Shown here one piece after another: positions 44,230 through 53,277 of a DNA stretch of 64,000 nucleotides; position 1 is the stretch's first letter; the number at the start of each line of letters is the position of its first letter. Both the position numbers and the translations under genes were made by a program. The notes under the pieces are model-generated. The model was not told where the DNA came from and searched no databases. It saw only the letters and a list, made by a program, of their open reading frames with translations. The stretch comes from Alphaproteobacteria bacterium. GTDB taxonomy: Bacteria; Pseudomonadota; Alphaproteobacteria; SHVP01. Location: positions 682,001 to 746,000 of the forward strand of contig JAVJOO010000005.1 of the NCBI GenBank assembly GCA_040216735.1, in the 5' to 3' direction.

Positions 44230-44408
44230 CAACCGTTCTAGGCGCGCGCGGCCCATGCCACAGGTTTGCCGACTAGACCCGATCGCCATACGCGCGGCCT
44301 GCCAGCTCGGTGCCGAAGGCATCCACCTTAGAAACCGGGCGATGCGCGTCGAGGAATCGGTTCAACTTCACATTTGATTAACCCTCGTGATCCCAAAATA
44401 GAGAGCAA
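44230..44408. other. Intergenic stretch before the radical SAM gene
   Basis: A 179-base gap. The right half is more A/T-rich (TTTGATTAACCCTCG and CCCAAAATAGAGAGC) and probably carries the radical SAM promoter. No small gene with a good ribosome site was found; an overlapping frame at 44168-44377 looks like shadow sequence. Confidence 0.4.
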
Positions 44409-45491
44409 ATGGGACCACGCGCGATGCACCGGAACGTCTACTCGTCACTGAAGTTCTTCCACCACCCCGATAGGATGGAGGCGCTAGCCGCAGGCCGTCA
44501 TCTCGGGCCGCTACATGTTCGGATCAAGCCCACGAACGTCTGCAATCACGACTGCTATTTTTGCGCCTATCGTAGCGACGGCCTGAGCCTTGGTTCGACG
44601 ATGCAGGTGCGCGACCGGATTCCCCAGGCGAAGATGAAAGAGATCGTCGAGGATCTCATTGCCATCGGGACCAAGGCCGTGACGTTTTCGGGTGGCGGAG
44701 AACCGTTACTTTATCCCCATCTTGCCGAATCCGCCGAACGCCTTGCCGGCGCCGGAATTGGAATAGGCGTGCTGACAAACGGCAGCCAACTCCGCGGTCG
44801 TCTCGCCCAAACCCTTGCGCGCACCGCTTCGTGGGTGCGGGTTTCGATCGATGGGTGGGATAGCGCCAGCTATGCCCGCAACAGAAACGTTCCGCTGCAT
44901 TCTTTCGAACGCGTCCTTGAGAACATGGCGGCTTTTTCGAAGATGGACGGCGATTGTACGCTCGGAGCCAGCGTTATCGTCGATAGCGGGAACGCTGAAC
45001 ACCTTTTTGATCTGGCGCAGCGTTTGAAATCCGCCGGCGCCGAGCACGTGAAATTGTCGCCGTGTATCGTCAGCGAGAGCGCCGCGGGCAACGCCGCGCA
45101 CCATCGACAGTTCGCTAATGTCGTGCGTAGCGAAATCGCCCGTTGCCAGACGCTCGCGGCGTCTGATTTCGCGGTCGTCGACCACTACCACTTCGAGCCC
45201 GACCCCGCGGACGAGATGCGGCATCCGCACTGCCCGATGACACGCCTGTTGACGGTGATCGGTGCCGATTGTTCCGTCTACACCTGCCAGGATAAGGCGT
45301 ATACCGATGCCGGCCGCATTGGCACGATCCAGGATCGCCGTTTTTCGGATCTATGGTTGGATGACTCAACCGTTTCCTGGCTAGACAACTTCGACGCGCG
45401 CACGTGCACCCATCACTGCGTTGCCGCCACAAAAAACCGGTTGCTCAACGACTTTATCGATGTGGATCGCAGCCACGTCGCCTTCGTCTAG
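44409..45491 (+). CDS. Radical SAM protein with C-terminal SPASM-like cysteines
   Basis: A 360-residue enzyme with the cluster motif CNHDCYFC (C45, C49, C52) followed by FSGGGEPLLYP, which holds the SAM-binding GGE region, and VRVSIDGWD in the barrel. The last third has CPMTRL, DCSVYTCQDKAY and CTHHC, a spacing that suggests SPASM/twitch-type extra Fe-S binding. Such proteins modify peptides, proteins or small molecules. The gene is single, with hemN, another radical SAM gene, convergent at its 3' side. Target not recognised. Confidence 0.85.
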   Translation: MGPRAMHRNVYSSLKFFHHPDRMEALAAGRHLGPLHVRIKPTNVCNHDCYFCAYRSDGLSLGSTMQVRDRIPQAKMKEIVEDLIAIGTKAVTFSGGGEPLLYPHLAESAERLAGAGIGIGVLTNGSQLRGRLAQTLARTASWVRVSIDGWDSASYARNRNVPLHSFERVLENMAAFSKMDGDCTLGASVIVDSGNAEHLFDLAQRLKSAGAEHVKLSPCIVSESAAGNAAHHRQFANVVRSEIARCQTLAASDFAVVDHYHFEPDPADEMRHPHCPMTRLLTVIGADCSVYTCQDKAYTDAGRIGTIQDRRFSDLWLDDSTVSWLDNFDARTCTHHCVAATKNRLLNDFIDVDRSHVAFV

Positions 45492-45507
45492 GAGCGCACC
45501 GGGTTCG

Positions 45508-46857
45508 TCATACGGCGATGGCGTGTCGTGCCGTGTTCTTGGCCAAGTAGTGGTCAAAGGTAGCGGCGACAACGCGAATAAACGGTCGGCCCAACGCCGT
45601 CATCGTAACCCGTTGTCCGTCTACTCGAACGATACGGTCTTCGACCAACGGCTCCAAACGAACAAGGTCGTCATCGAAGACATCCGAGGCCGCGGCGTGC
45701 GCGCGGCGGACCGCTTCTAAATCCACCGTCAGGTCGCACATCAGGCGGGAAATGACATCGCGGCGCAATCGGTCCTCGTTGCTGAGCGATATCCCCTTGC
45801 CGATCGGGAGCGTATTCTCGGCAATCGCCGCGGCGTAGGCATGCAGCGGCACCTGATTCTGGACATAGCCTTGGCGCAGCGCGCCGATCGCGGAGGCGCC
45901 AAACCCGATCAACGCTTCGGAAACGTCGGTCGTATAGCCCTGGAAATTGCGCCGCAACCTGCCCTTTCCCAGGGCGGACACCAAGCTGTCCCCGCTTTGG
46001 GCGAAATGATCGAGACCGATACGGCGATAGCCTGCGTGTTCCAGGGCGCTCGCCGCCGCAGCCGCCTGCTCGAAACGCCTCTTCGCGTCAGGCAACGCCG
46101 CCTGATCGATCAACGATTGATGCCGCTTCATCCACGGGACATGGGCGTAGCCGAACAAGGCAATGCGTGACGGCGCAAGAGAAAGGGTTTTCGCGACCGT
46201 CTCCAAAACGCACTCGACGGTTTGGTGAGGAAGGCCGTACATGAGATCGATATTGATCGCCTCAATCCCCGCCGCCCGCAGCCAATCGATAACGCGCGCC
46301 GTTGTTTCGAGAGTTTGCACGCGTCCAATGGCGCACTGGACCTCCGGATCGAAGTCCTGAACGCCGACACTGACCCGCGTGACACCCGTGGCACCCAAGG
46401 CGCGGATGTATTCCTCGCTGGCCGTTCGCGGGTCGAGTTCGACCGCGATCTCCGGCGACTCCGCGAATTCAAAGCGGTCGCCGAGATAGTCCCGAAGCCG
46501 TCGCCAATCGTCGGCCGCGATCATGGTTGGACTGCCACCACCCCAATGAACGAACCCTACGGAACTGCGGTGCGGTAGCGCGGTGCAAACAAGATCAATC
46601 TCGGCGCGCAGTGTCGCCAGGTAATCGGCAATCGGCTCGTAACGGCGGACGATCTTCGTGTGGCATCCGCAGAAGGAACACATCGCGGCGCAAAACGGGA
46701 TGTGAAAGTACAAAGAGAGCGGCGCTTTTCCGTCCAGCTCTGACAGCCACATACGGTAGTCCTCGGGCCCCACCGACGTGCCAAAATGAGGAGCCGTCGG
46801 ATAGCTGGTGTAGCGCGGCACGTTGCCGCTATAGCGTTCGAGGAGCCGGTCGGTCAT
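45508..46857 (-). CDS. hemN: Oxygen-independent coproporphyrinogen III oxidase
   Basis: Start at 46857 (MTDRLLERYSGNVPRYTSYPTAP) gives 449 residues, normal for HemN; the reading to 46998 is spacer sequence. The cluster motif is CAAMCSFCGC (C56, C60, C63 and C65), then VHWGGGSPT and the HemN C-terminal domain. It decarboxylates coproporphyrinogen III to protoporphyrinogen IX without oxygen, so the organism can make heme when oxygen is low. No FNR-box was recognised upstream. Confidence 0.94.
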   Translation of the reverse strand: MTDRLLERYSGNVPRYTSYPTAPHFGTSVGPEDYRMWLSELDGKAPLSLYFHIPFCAAMCSFCGCHTKIVRRYEPIADYLATLRAEIDLVCTALPHRSSVGFVHWGGGSPTMIAADDWRRLRDYLGDRFEFAESPEIAVELDPRTASEEYIRALGATGVTRVSVGVQDFDPEVQCAIGRVQTLETTARVIDWLRAAGIEAINIDLMYGLPHQTVECVLETVAKTLSLAPSRIALFGYAHVPWMKRHQSLIDQAALPDAKRRFEQAAAAASALEHAGYRRIGLDHFAQSGDSLVSALGKGRLRRNFQGYTTDVSEALIGFGASAIGALRQGYVQNQVPLHAYAAAIAENTLPIGKGISLSNEDRLRRDVISRLMCDLTVDLEAVRRAHAAASDVFDDDLVRLEPLVEDRIVRVDGQRVTMTALGRPFIRVVAATFDHYLAKNTARHAIAV

Positions 46858-46951
46858 CCGTTTATTAAGCACTGCAATACGGCGGCCCCACCTTGATTTG
46901 GAGCAAAGATTCGACCCCGCATACCTGAAATCGGCCCAATATCGCCCGAAC

Positions 46952-46981
46952 AAGCAACGAAGAAGCAACGAAGAAGCAACG
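46952..46981. repeat. 11-bp tandem repeat upstream of hemN
   Basis: AAGAAGCAACG occurs twice in direct succession (46960-46970 and 46971-46981), and a partial third unit AAGCAACG precedes them (46952-46959). It lies about 95 bases upstream of hemN and 155 bases before the thiamine-diphosphate enzyme gene. It may be a slippage tract or a protein-binding array. Confidence 0.6.
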
Positions 46982-47135
46982 CGGATCGCCGACGACATAG
47001 CGGAGCAACCCTTCCCGACGGTTACTTTTCGCCGCCGGAAATTAGTCGCCGGCGAGGGCCGGTCGACAAAACCGATCGCACCGTGTTGCGCCCGTCGGCG
47101 GTTTTCGCCTAACTAGGATCGATAAGTGAGATGCA

Positions 47136-48785
47136 ATGACAAATGAGCGGGGCGTATCGATGAAGCTTCACGCTGCTTTAGCCAAATCCCTTTTTGACAA
47201 TGGCGTCGGCACGATGTTTGGGTTGATCGGCGACGGCAACCTGTTCGTTGTCCAAAGCTACGTCGACGACCTCGGCGGGACGTTTGTCTCGGCAGCGAAC
47301 GAGGCTGGGGCCACGGTAATGGCAATCGGCTATTCGGTGGTCTCGGGTGAGATCGGCGTCGTCACCGTCACGCACGGGCCGGGCGTCGCCAACACCCTCA
47401 CCGGGCTTATCGAGGGGGTGAGGGCCCAGGTTCCGATGCTGCTGGTCTGCGGCGATACCGCGATAGCCGACAAACACGGCCTGCAAAACGTCTCCCAGCG
47501 CGAGCTCATCGTGGCGACCGGCGCGGGCTTCGAACAAGTGCGCGCACCGCAAACGGTGTTTGAAGACCTGAGAACGGCGTTTCGGCGGGCCCGGGCCGAG
47601 CGGCGCCCCATTGCCCTGAACGTCCCGGCAGACTTCATGTGGCTCGATGTGGACTACGAAGAGATCGATACCCGCGCGTTCGACAACCGGGCGGTCGTCC
47701 CTGAAAGCCACGACCTGGACGATGCGATCGGTATTCTGGCGGCGGCCAAGATGCCCGTGATTCTTGCCGGCCGAGGCGCGATCGAGACACGCCAGAAAGA
47801 CGCGTTGATCAAGCTCGCCGACCGCACAGACGCATTGTTGGCCACGACGCTCAAGGCAAAAGGGCTGTTTCGTGGGCACGACTTCGATCTCGGGGTATTC
47901 GGTACGCTCAGCACACCCATCGCCACCGACCTCATCATGCGAAGCGATTGTGTCGTCGCCTTCGGCGCCAGTCTGAACCAATACACCACCGCGACCGGAT
48001 CGCTTTTGAAGGACAAACGGGTAATTCAGTGCAATCTCAATCGGGAGGATATCGGCAGATTCTCCCAACCGACCGCGGGCGTCGTCGGCGACCCCGGCCT
48101 GACCGCAGATCTTTTCGTGCGCTGGCTCGACGAGGCGGAAATCCCTGGGTCTGGATTCCGGTCGAAGGAAATCTCGGACCAGATTCAAGATTATTCGTTG
48201 GCGCGAGATCTCACCGACAAAGCCACGGCGACCACCGTCGACATTACAAAGTCGCTGCTGCGCCTGAACGACGCGGTACCGAAAAATAGACTCTATGCCA
48301 CCGATGTCGGCCGGTACGTCATGCAGGCCTGGAAGGTTTTCGACGTCCCCGACCCACGCTCTCTCCTCTTCACGGTTCACTTCGGTTCGATCGGCCTGGG
48401 CATGCCCTATGCCATCGGCGCCTCGTTTGCTGCACCCGGCCGCCCCGCTCTCCTGGTAACGGGGGATGGCGGGTTCATGTTAGGCGGCCTCACAGAGTTC
48501 AACACGGCGGTCCGGCATAACGTCGACTTAATCGTCGTTGTGTGCAACGACGGCAGCTACGGTGCCGAACACATCCAGTTTCGCAACAGAAACCTAAGCC
48601 CCGACATTTCCTGCTTCGATTGGCCAGAGTTCGCGCCGCTTGCCGACGCGCTAGGCGGCCAGGGACTTTCGGTCCGCAACCAAGGCGAACTCGAAGCCGC
48701 CTGTGCGGCAATTGAGAAGCGGACCCGCCCGCTCCTCATCGATCTCAAATTGGACCCGGATCACGTACCGTCAATGCGCCACTAG
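47136..48785 (+). CDS. Thiamine-diphosphate-dependent enzyme, acetolactate-synthase-like
   Basis: A 549-residue enzyme with three domains: N-terminal pyrimidine domain with SAANEAGATVMA, whose Glu activates the cofactor; a central domain with AKMPVILAGRGA; and the C-terminal pyrophosphate domain with GDGGFMLGGL and NDGSYG. Related proteins include acetolactate synthase, oxalyl-CoA decarboxylase and benzoylformate decarboxylase. No regulatory subunit gene (ilvH) adjoins, so a catabolic role is more likely than branched-chain amino acid synthesis. ATG 47136 is the first start; MKLHAALAKSL at 47160 is an alternative. Substrate unknown. Confidence 0.88.
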   Translation: MTNERGVSMKLHAALAKSLFDNGVGTMFGLIGDGNLFVVQSYVDDLGGTFVSAANEAGATVMAIGYSVVSGEIGVVTVTHGPGVANTLTGLIEGVRAQVPMLLVCGDTAIADKHGLQNVSQRELIVATGAGFEQVRAPQTVFEDLRTAFRRARAERRPIALNVPADFMWLDVDYEEIDTRAFDNRAVVPESHDLDDAIGILAAAKMPVILAGRGAIETRQKDALIKLADRTDALLATTLKAKGLFRGHDFDLGVFGTLSTPIATDLIMRSDCVVAFGASLNQYTTATGSLLKDKRVIQCNLNREDIGRFSQPTAGVVGDPGLTADLFVRWLDEAEIPGSGFRSKEISDQIQDYSLARDLTDKATATTVDITKSLLRLNDAVPKNRLYATDVGRYVMQAWKVFDVPDPRSLLFTVHFGSIGLGMPYAIGASFAAPGRPALLVTGDGGFMLGGLTEFNTAVRHNVDLIVVVCNDGSYGAEHIQFRNRNLSPDISCFDWPEFAPLADALGGQGLSVRNQGELEAACAAIEKRTRPLLIDLKLDPDHVPSMRH

Positions 48786-48970
48786 AGGGAGATCTGCCTA
48801 ACGATCCCTGAATAGCCTCCAGATTCATAGGCGCCTTCTTCCCTAAATTTGCGGATGGGATGCTGTGGCGCGTCGAGTTCGATCGGCAGAAGGAAACAAG
48901 AACAGGGGGCTAGAAACTAGGGGCTATTCATGCCCGCAGCATGACTTGAACGCTCGGCGCCTAGGTACAT
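48786..48970. other. Intergenic stretch between convergent genes
   Basis: A 185-base spacer between the thiamine-diphosphate enzyme and the helicase gene ends. No strong hairpin with a T-run and no gene could be recognised. Confidence 0.4.
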
Positions 48971-51142
48971 TCATACTTTTGGACCGTGTTTCGTCGGCCC
49001 TTTGAGGGTCAACGTGGCGCGTTTCGCCTTCTTTTTCGCTTTCTTTCCGTCGGTCTTTGCCTGCCCCTTTTCCCAGAGCTTATCGCCGGGAGCCTTATCA
49101 TCCTCGGTCTTTACCCAGCGCTTTTTGCCTTGAGCCTTTGTTCCGTTCCTGTCCCTCGGCTTTTTGCCATAGGAGTTCCTTTCCTCGGAGCCCCTCCCCC
49201 CAACCGGCGTACCTCCGGGTTTTTCATCCCGGCGCGTTACCTTCCTGGGCGCGTTGCTTTTGCGTTTTTCGTCGCGAGGTTTCCGGTCCGCATCAATGTC
49301 TGCGCGCTTTTTCTCTTTGGCTTTGTCCGGCCTGGGCTTGTCGGCCCAGTTTTTGTGTTTGCGCCCATCCTTTTGCGGCTCATTGGCTGGCATCCCTATG
49401 CTCGCCGGCACGCTGTCGGTTCGCGGCTCGTTGACGCGCTTCGGCGCCGCCCTCGCATGCCCGCCCGGTCCTTCTTGCAGCGCGGCGTTGGTATTTTTCT
49501 TGCCGTAGGGTGTTTCGCTCCGTTGGCGGACGCCATCGGGCATCGCGTCTAAGCGGGCAACGGTAATGGTCTTCTCTAAGGTCAAAGAGGGGCCGACGCC
49601 CTGCATGAAGCGGTCGACGCAGCCCGCAGCCAATTCCACAAAAGTATCGGCTTGATTGATCTTGATGGCGCCAATATCGCGCTTGGTAATATTGCCAAAG
49701 CGGCACAGCATTGGGAGCAACCAGCGCGGCTCCGCGTTCTGCCGGTGACCGATGGACAAGGTAAACCAAACGCTATCGTTGAAATCATCGCGTCGATTGC
49801 CCTTTTCTTCGTCCGGCGCGGCATCCAGTATTTCCTCGGGTGCCGAGCGGTCGGCTCTAAAACGGCGCACCAGGGCAGCGGCCACCTGTTGCGGGCCGTG
49901 GCGTTCCAATAGTTGTCGCGCGAGAACCAGCTCGTCCTCGTGTATCGGCTCGCTCAGATCCGAATCGTCGAGAATTCGTTCGTCATCGCGCTGCATGATA
50001 TCCAGGACCGTCGGCGGGCGGGCCCAAGTGGCCTTGACATTGGCATTCAGCAACAACCGCTCGGTGCGCTTGCGCCACTCGTGCGGCACGACCAAAACGC
50101 AAGTGCCCTTGCGTCCCGCGCGTCCCGTCCGCCCACTTCTATGCAGCAGACCCTCGCGATTGCGGGGTAGGTCCGCGTGAATCACCAAGTCTAAATTCGG
50201 TAGATCGATACCTCGCGCCGCCACGTCCGTCGCAATGCAGACCCGGGCGCGGCCATTGCGCATGGCTTGCAGGGCCGTGGTGCGTTCGTGCTGGCTCAAC
50301 TCGCCGGACAGCGCCACGACTGAAAACCCACGATTGTTGAAGCGGGCGGTCATGTGGTTGACGGCGGCACGGGTGCCGCAAAAGACCAGAGCGTTCTGCG
50401 CCTCGAAATAGCGCAACACGTTGATGATGGCGTTTTCCCGCTCGTTGGAGGCAACCATCAGCGCGCGATATTCGATATCCGCATGCTGGCTTTGTTCGGC
50501 CTTCGTTGTGAGGCGTATCGCGTCGCGCTGAAACCGCTTGGCGAGGGTGGCGATGGTGCGCGGTACGGTCGCAGAAAACATCAACGTGCGCCGCTGCTCG
50601 GGCGCGGCGCCCAGGATGAATTCCAAATCGTCGCGAAACCCGAGGTCCAGCATTTCGTCAGCTTCGTCCAGCACCACCGCGCGCAAGCCGGTCATGTCCA
50701 GCGAGTGTCGTTCAATATGGTCGCGCAGACGGCCAGGCGTGCCGACAACGATCTGCGCACCCTGTTGTAGGGCCCGTCGTTCGGTGCGCATGTCCATGCC
50801 GCCGACGCAGGACGCGATCGAGGCACCGGTCTTTTGGTACAGCCATTCCAACTCGCGCGTTACCTGTAGGGCAAGTTCCCGCGTGGGGGCAACGACCAAG
50901 GCGAAGGGTGGCTTGGCCGGCATTTCGGCGCGGGGAAAACATTCCGCGCCATCCAGGAGGGCCGGCGCCAGGGCCAGGCCAAATGCCACGGTCTTGCCGG
51001 AGCCGGTTTGGGCGGATACCAAGAGATCTGCGGCGGCCACCTCGGGCGCCAGAACCGCCTCCTGCACCGACGTCAGAGCGCTATAGCCGCGTTCACTCAT
51101 CGCCTCGGCCAGCGTTAGTACGACACCTTGAAATTCGGTCAT
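48971..51142 (-). CDS. DEAD-box RNA helicase with DbpA-type RNA-binding domain and basic tail
   Basis: The start at 51142 (MTEFQGVVLTLAEAM) is preferred; 51208 would add 22 residues not usual for the family. The 723-residue protein has the helicase motifs AQTGSGKT, PTRELALQ, VLDEADEMLD, SAT and HRSGRTGRAGRKG over residues 1-370. A DbpA-like RNA-binding domain follows (RFGNITKRDIGAIKIN and VARLDAMPDGVR near 480-560), and the last 165 residues are Lys/Arg/Asp-rich and repetitive. It probably acts in ribosome assembly or mRNA decay at low temperature. Confidence 0.94.
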   Translation of the reverse strand: MTEFQGVVLTLAEAMSERGYSALTSVQEAVLAPEVAAADLLVSAQTGSGKTVAFGLALAPALLDGAECFPRAEMPAKPPFALVVAPTRELALQVTRELEWLYQKTGASIASCVGGMDMRTERRALQQGAQIVVGTPGRLRDHIERHSLDMTGLRAVVLDEADEMLDLGFRDDLEFILGAAPEQRRTLMFSATVPRTIATLAKRFQRDAIRLTTKAEQSQHADIEYRALMVASNERENAIINVLRYFEAQNALVFCGTRAAVNHMTARFNNRGFSVVALSGELSQHERTTALQAMRNGRARVCIATDVAARGIDLPNLDLVIHADLPRNREGLLHRSGRTGRAGRKGTCVLVVPHEWRKRTERLLLNANVKATWARPPTVLDIMQRDDERILDDSDLSEPIHEDELVLARQLLERHGPQQVAAALVRRFRADRSAPEEILDAAPDEEKGNRRDDFNDSVWFTLSIGHRQNAEPRWLLPMLCRFGNITKRDIGAIKINQADTFVELAAGCVDRFMQGVGPSLTLEKTITVARLDAMPDGVRQRSETPYGKKNTNAALQEGPGGHARAAPKRVNEPRTDSVPASIGMPANEPQKDGRKHKNWADKPRPDKAKEKKRADIDADRKPRDEKRKSNAPRKVTRRDEKPGGTPVGGRGSEERNSYGKKPRDRNGTKAQGKKRWVKTEDDKAPGDKLWEKGQAKTDGKKAKKKAKRATLTLKGPTKHGPKV

Positions 51143-51208
51143 ATTCTCAGATTCCGGAATGCGCATGCCGCCAACGGGTTGTTGCGCGGTTCGACTGTGT
51201 AAATACAT

Positions 51209-51536
51209 TTTGGGCGCAGGTATATCTCGGCGCTCGGGATCGTTGAGGCCGCACCGGGGAACACCAGAGTCCGGGGAACCAGGCTATTAGCTGTTTTAGA
51301 CCATTTCGAACAACAATAACCCCACCGGAGAATCCTCCGACGAGCGATTGTAGCCGGTCAGATGGTTTGGTACGCCCGTAGCGGCCATTGCGTTCGTTGA
51401 TTTGCTCTAGATATTGCCGGGATATACGCCGGGCCGCCTTAACAAGACCGAGGTCTTTGGATCGCCGTCCATACTCTCAAGCGCAGATACCACAACCAGG
51501 GCCTTGAACGAGTATGGCAGCTGGTTCGACCGAAAC
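51209..51536. other. Intergenic stretch between helicase and SDR gene
   Basis: About 330 bases with no convincing gene. It should hold the helicase promoter on its left side. A plus-strand frame at 51414-51647 (77 codons) overlaps the SDR gene and has no ribosome site or family likeness. No insertion-sequence ends were recognised. Confidence 0.4.
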
Positions 51537-51560
51537 GCCGGAGGCGAAGCGACCTCCGGC
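51537..51560 (-). terminator. Hairpin at the SDR gene stop codon
   Basis: An 8-bp perfect stem (GCCGGAGG and CCTCCGGC) with loop CGAAGCGA begins right at the stop codon of the SDR gene. Only a GTTT follows on the minus strand, so it is a moderate terminator candidate. Confidence 0.6.
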
Positions 51561-52363
51561 TACTGTCCCGGCACTTTCATTTTTGCCATCCGCTCGATCA
51601 GCAAGTCTGGGGCTTCCCGTTTGAGCCTGAGGTTGTCCATGGCCTGACCGACACCGATGTCGATCTCGTATTTACCCGCGGCGAGGCCATCGACGATGAT
51701 CTTGCCGCCTTCAATGGCGCTCATGCCGTCGTTCGGGCCCCAATCCTCCTTGCCCCATGTGCCGCCGTTGCCCGTTAAGGCATGAAGAGAAACTTCACTC
51801 CTGATCCCTGCAATCACCAAAAGGCAAACGCGGATGTTGTAGGGCGTCAACTCAAGGCGCATCGTATCGAAATAGCCGTGTAAGGCATGCTTGGCGGCGC
51901 AGTAGGCACTGCGTAACTGAATGCCGTATTTTCCCGCCACGGACGACGTGACGACGAGCTGTCCGCTCTTCCGCGCGATCATTTCGGGCAGCACCAGTTT
52001 GGTCAGTGCAATGGGCGCGAAGTAGTCCACCTCCATGATGCGGCGATCTACGTCCATATCTGTGTCTTTGCCGAGCGATCGCTGCGAAATACCGGCATTG
52101 TTGACAAGGATGTCGACTCTGCCAGCGATGTCGTGGACCCGCCGGTACGCGGCCTCGCGGGCGTCCGCGTCGACGACATCGAATGGCAGCACATGAACCG
52201 CTCCCGGCCCCTCGCTGCATTCGGCCTTCACGCGTTCGAGCTCGGCTTCACGCCGCGCCGACAAAATTAATTCAGCGCCCTCCCTATGAAACACCTGCGC
52301 CAAACCCTCGCCGATACCCGACGAGGCGCCGGTAATCCAAACGACTTGATCTTTGAAACGCAT
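51560..52363 (-). CDS. Short-chain dehydrogenase/reductase (first copy)
   Basis: Start at 52363 (MRFKDQVVWITGASSGIGEG); the reading to 52423 adds spacer sequence. The 267-residue Rossmann protein has TGASSGIGEG for cofactor binding, NNAG, and the catalytic S-Y-K in TSSVAGKYG and YCAAK. An alkaline, long C-terminal region with APDLLIERM resembles DHRS7-type reductases. It lies on the same strand as the flavin reductase gene, 188 bases after it. Confidence 0.92.
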   Translation of the reverse strand: MRFKDQVVWITGASSGIGEGLAQVFHREGAELILSARREAELERVKAECSEGPGAVHVLPFDVVDADAREAAYRRVHDIAGRVDILVNNAGISQRSLGKDTDMDVDRRIMEVDYFAPIALTKLVLPEMIARKSGQLVVTSSVAGKYGIQLRSAYCAAKHALHGYFDTMRLELTPYNIRVCLLVIAGIRSEVSLHALTGNGGTWGKEDWGPNDGMSAIEGGKIIVDGLAAGKYEIDIGVGQAMDNLRLKREAPDLLIERMAKMKVPGQ

Positions 52364-52551
52364 AGGTGTCTCCAATTCTGCTCTTAGGCCCAATGCGGTT
52401 TGAGTGCACTTAGTTGGCCCCAATCATATTGGCAATTCTTGCTAACTGAGATCGTCGCCATAGCCAATGCCGTTACGCTCGAACTCGCCAGCACCCACCA
52501 AAACTGCATTGCCGTTCGATTCTTGGGCAAACAGTGTAGCGAACACACACG

Positions 52552-53199
52552 TCAGGGGGCGTTCTTCGGCTTGGTGAGGACTTCCATTTCTTTGAGGATC
52601 ATTTCGAATGTCGCGCCCACCCGGACATAGTCCATATAGCCAAGGCGACCGATCGGTTCCGTGCGGTCTACGCTGACACGTCCATCCCGAATGCAATCGT
52701 CCGCAATGTGCACCCCGATCACCTCTCCGAAAATGGCGTGGAGAGGATAAGCAGGGTCATAGCTGGGTAGCTCAACGGTTTGCAGGTGACGGCATTCAAG
52801 ATTGATGGGCGATTCGGCGACGCGCGGCGGCCGCACTAGCCGGGATGGTATGGGCGTGACTTGCGCCTGCTCGAACTCGTTGATCCCGCGAGGAAAGCTA
52901 GTGCCCGATGTATTGACCGCCTTCCGAAGCGGCCACGTTGCCATGTTGATAACAAACTCACCCGTTTCGTGGATGTTGACGACGGTATCCTTTTGACCAC
53001 CCTCTGAATGAGGACCGTTCGGGCAAAGCACAACGGTCGGTGGCGTGTATCCAACCCCGTTAAAGAAACTGAACGGGGCGAGGTTCACTTCGCCAAGGCT
53101 ATTCACTGTCGATGTCCAACCGATCGGCCGCGGAACGATGCAGGCCGAGAAAGGATTGAACGGCAGTCCGTGGTCATTTCTTCTGGGCTCGTAGAACAC
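52552..53199 (-). CDS. Flavin reductase family protein (FMN-binding split barrel)
   Basis: The GTG at 53199, with AGAGG upstream, gives the usual start VFYEPRRNDHGLPFNPF; a GTG at 53220 would add seven residues. The 215-residue protein has SACIVPRPIGWTSTV and LAPFSFFNGVGYTPPTV, which hold FMN in this family, and NMATWPLRKAVNTS. It may supply reduced flavin to a monooxygenase or act itself as a reductase. It is divergent from the TRAP transporter operon with a 78-base spacer. Confidence 0.9.
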   Translation of the reverse strand: MFYEPRRNDHGLPFNPFSACIVPRPIGWTSTVNSLGEVNLAPFSFFNGVGYTPPTVVLCPNGPHSEGGQKDTVVNIHETGEFVINMATWPLRKAVNTSGTSFPRGINEFEQAQVTPIPSRLVRPPRVAESPINLECRHLQTVELPSYDPAYPLHAIFGEVIGVHIADDCIRDGRVSVDRTEPIGRLGYMDYVRVGATFEMILKEMEVLTKPKNAP

Positions 53200-53277
53200 A
53201 CTTACCTCTTCTTGTTGCACCGATTACAATCGCGCATTGCTGGAATTCAATACCAGTGCAGTAGGGAGGATAACGAC
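53200..53277. promoter_or_regulatory. Divergent promoter of flavin reductase and TRAP operon
   Basis: A 78-base spacer between two start codons. It contains AGGGAGGA as the ribosome site of the TRAP binding protein and an A/T-rich centre. No operator palindrome recognised. Confidence 0.4.

Noticed and set aside
44168-44377. A possible precursor peptide for the radical SAM enzyme
   Set aside because: The frame is a shadow of the flavoprotein gene end, with no leader-core pattern or ribosome site.
44370-44400. An FNR-type site before the radical SAM gene (TTTGATTAA)
   Set aside because: The second half-site does not match the ATCAA arm, so it is not a convincing FNR box.
47178-48380. A 400-codon frame opposite the thiamine-diphosphate enzyme
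   Set aside because: Antisense shadow with no recognisable motif.
51414-51647. A possible 77-codon gene between helicase and SDR
   Set aside because: It overlaps the SDR gene end and terminator hairpin, and has neither a ribosome site nor family likeness.
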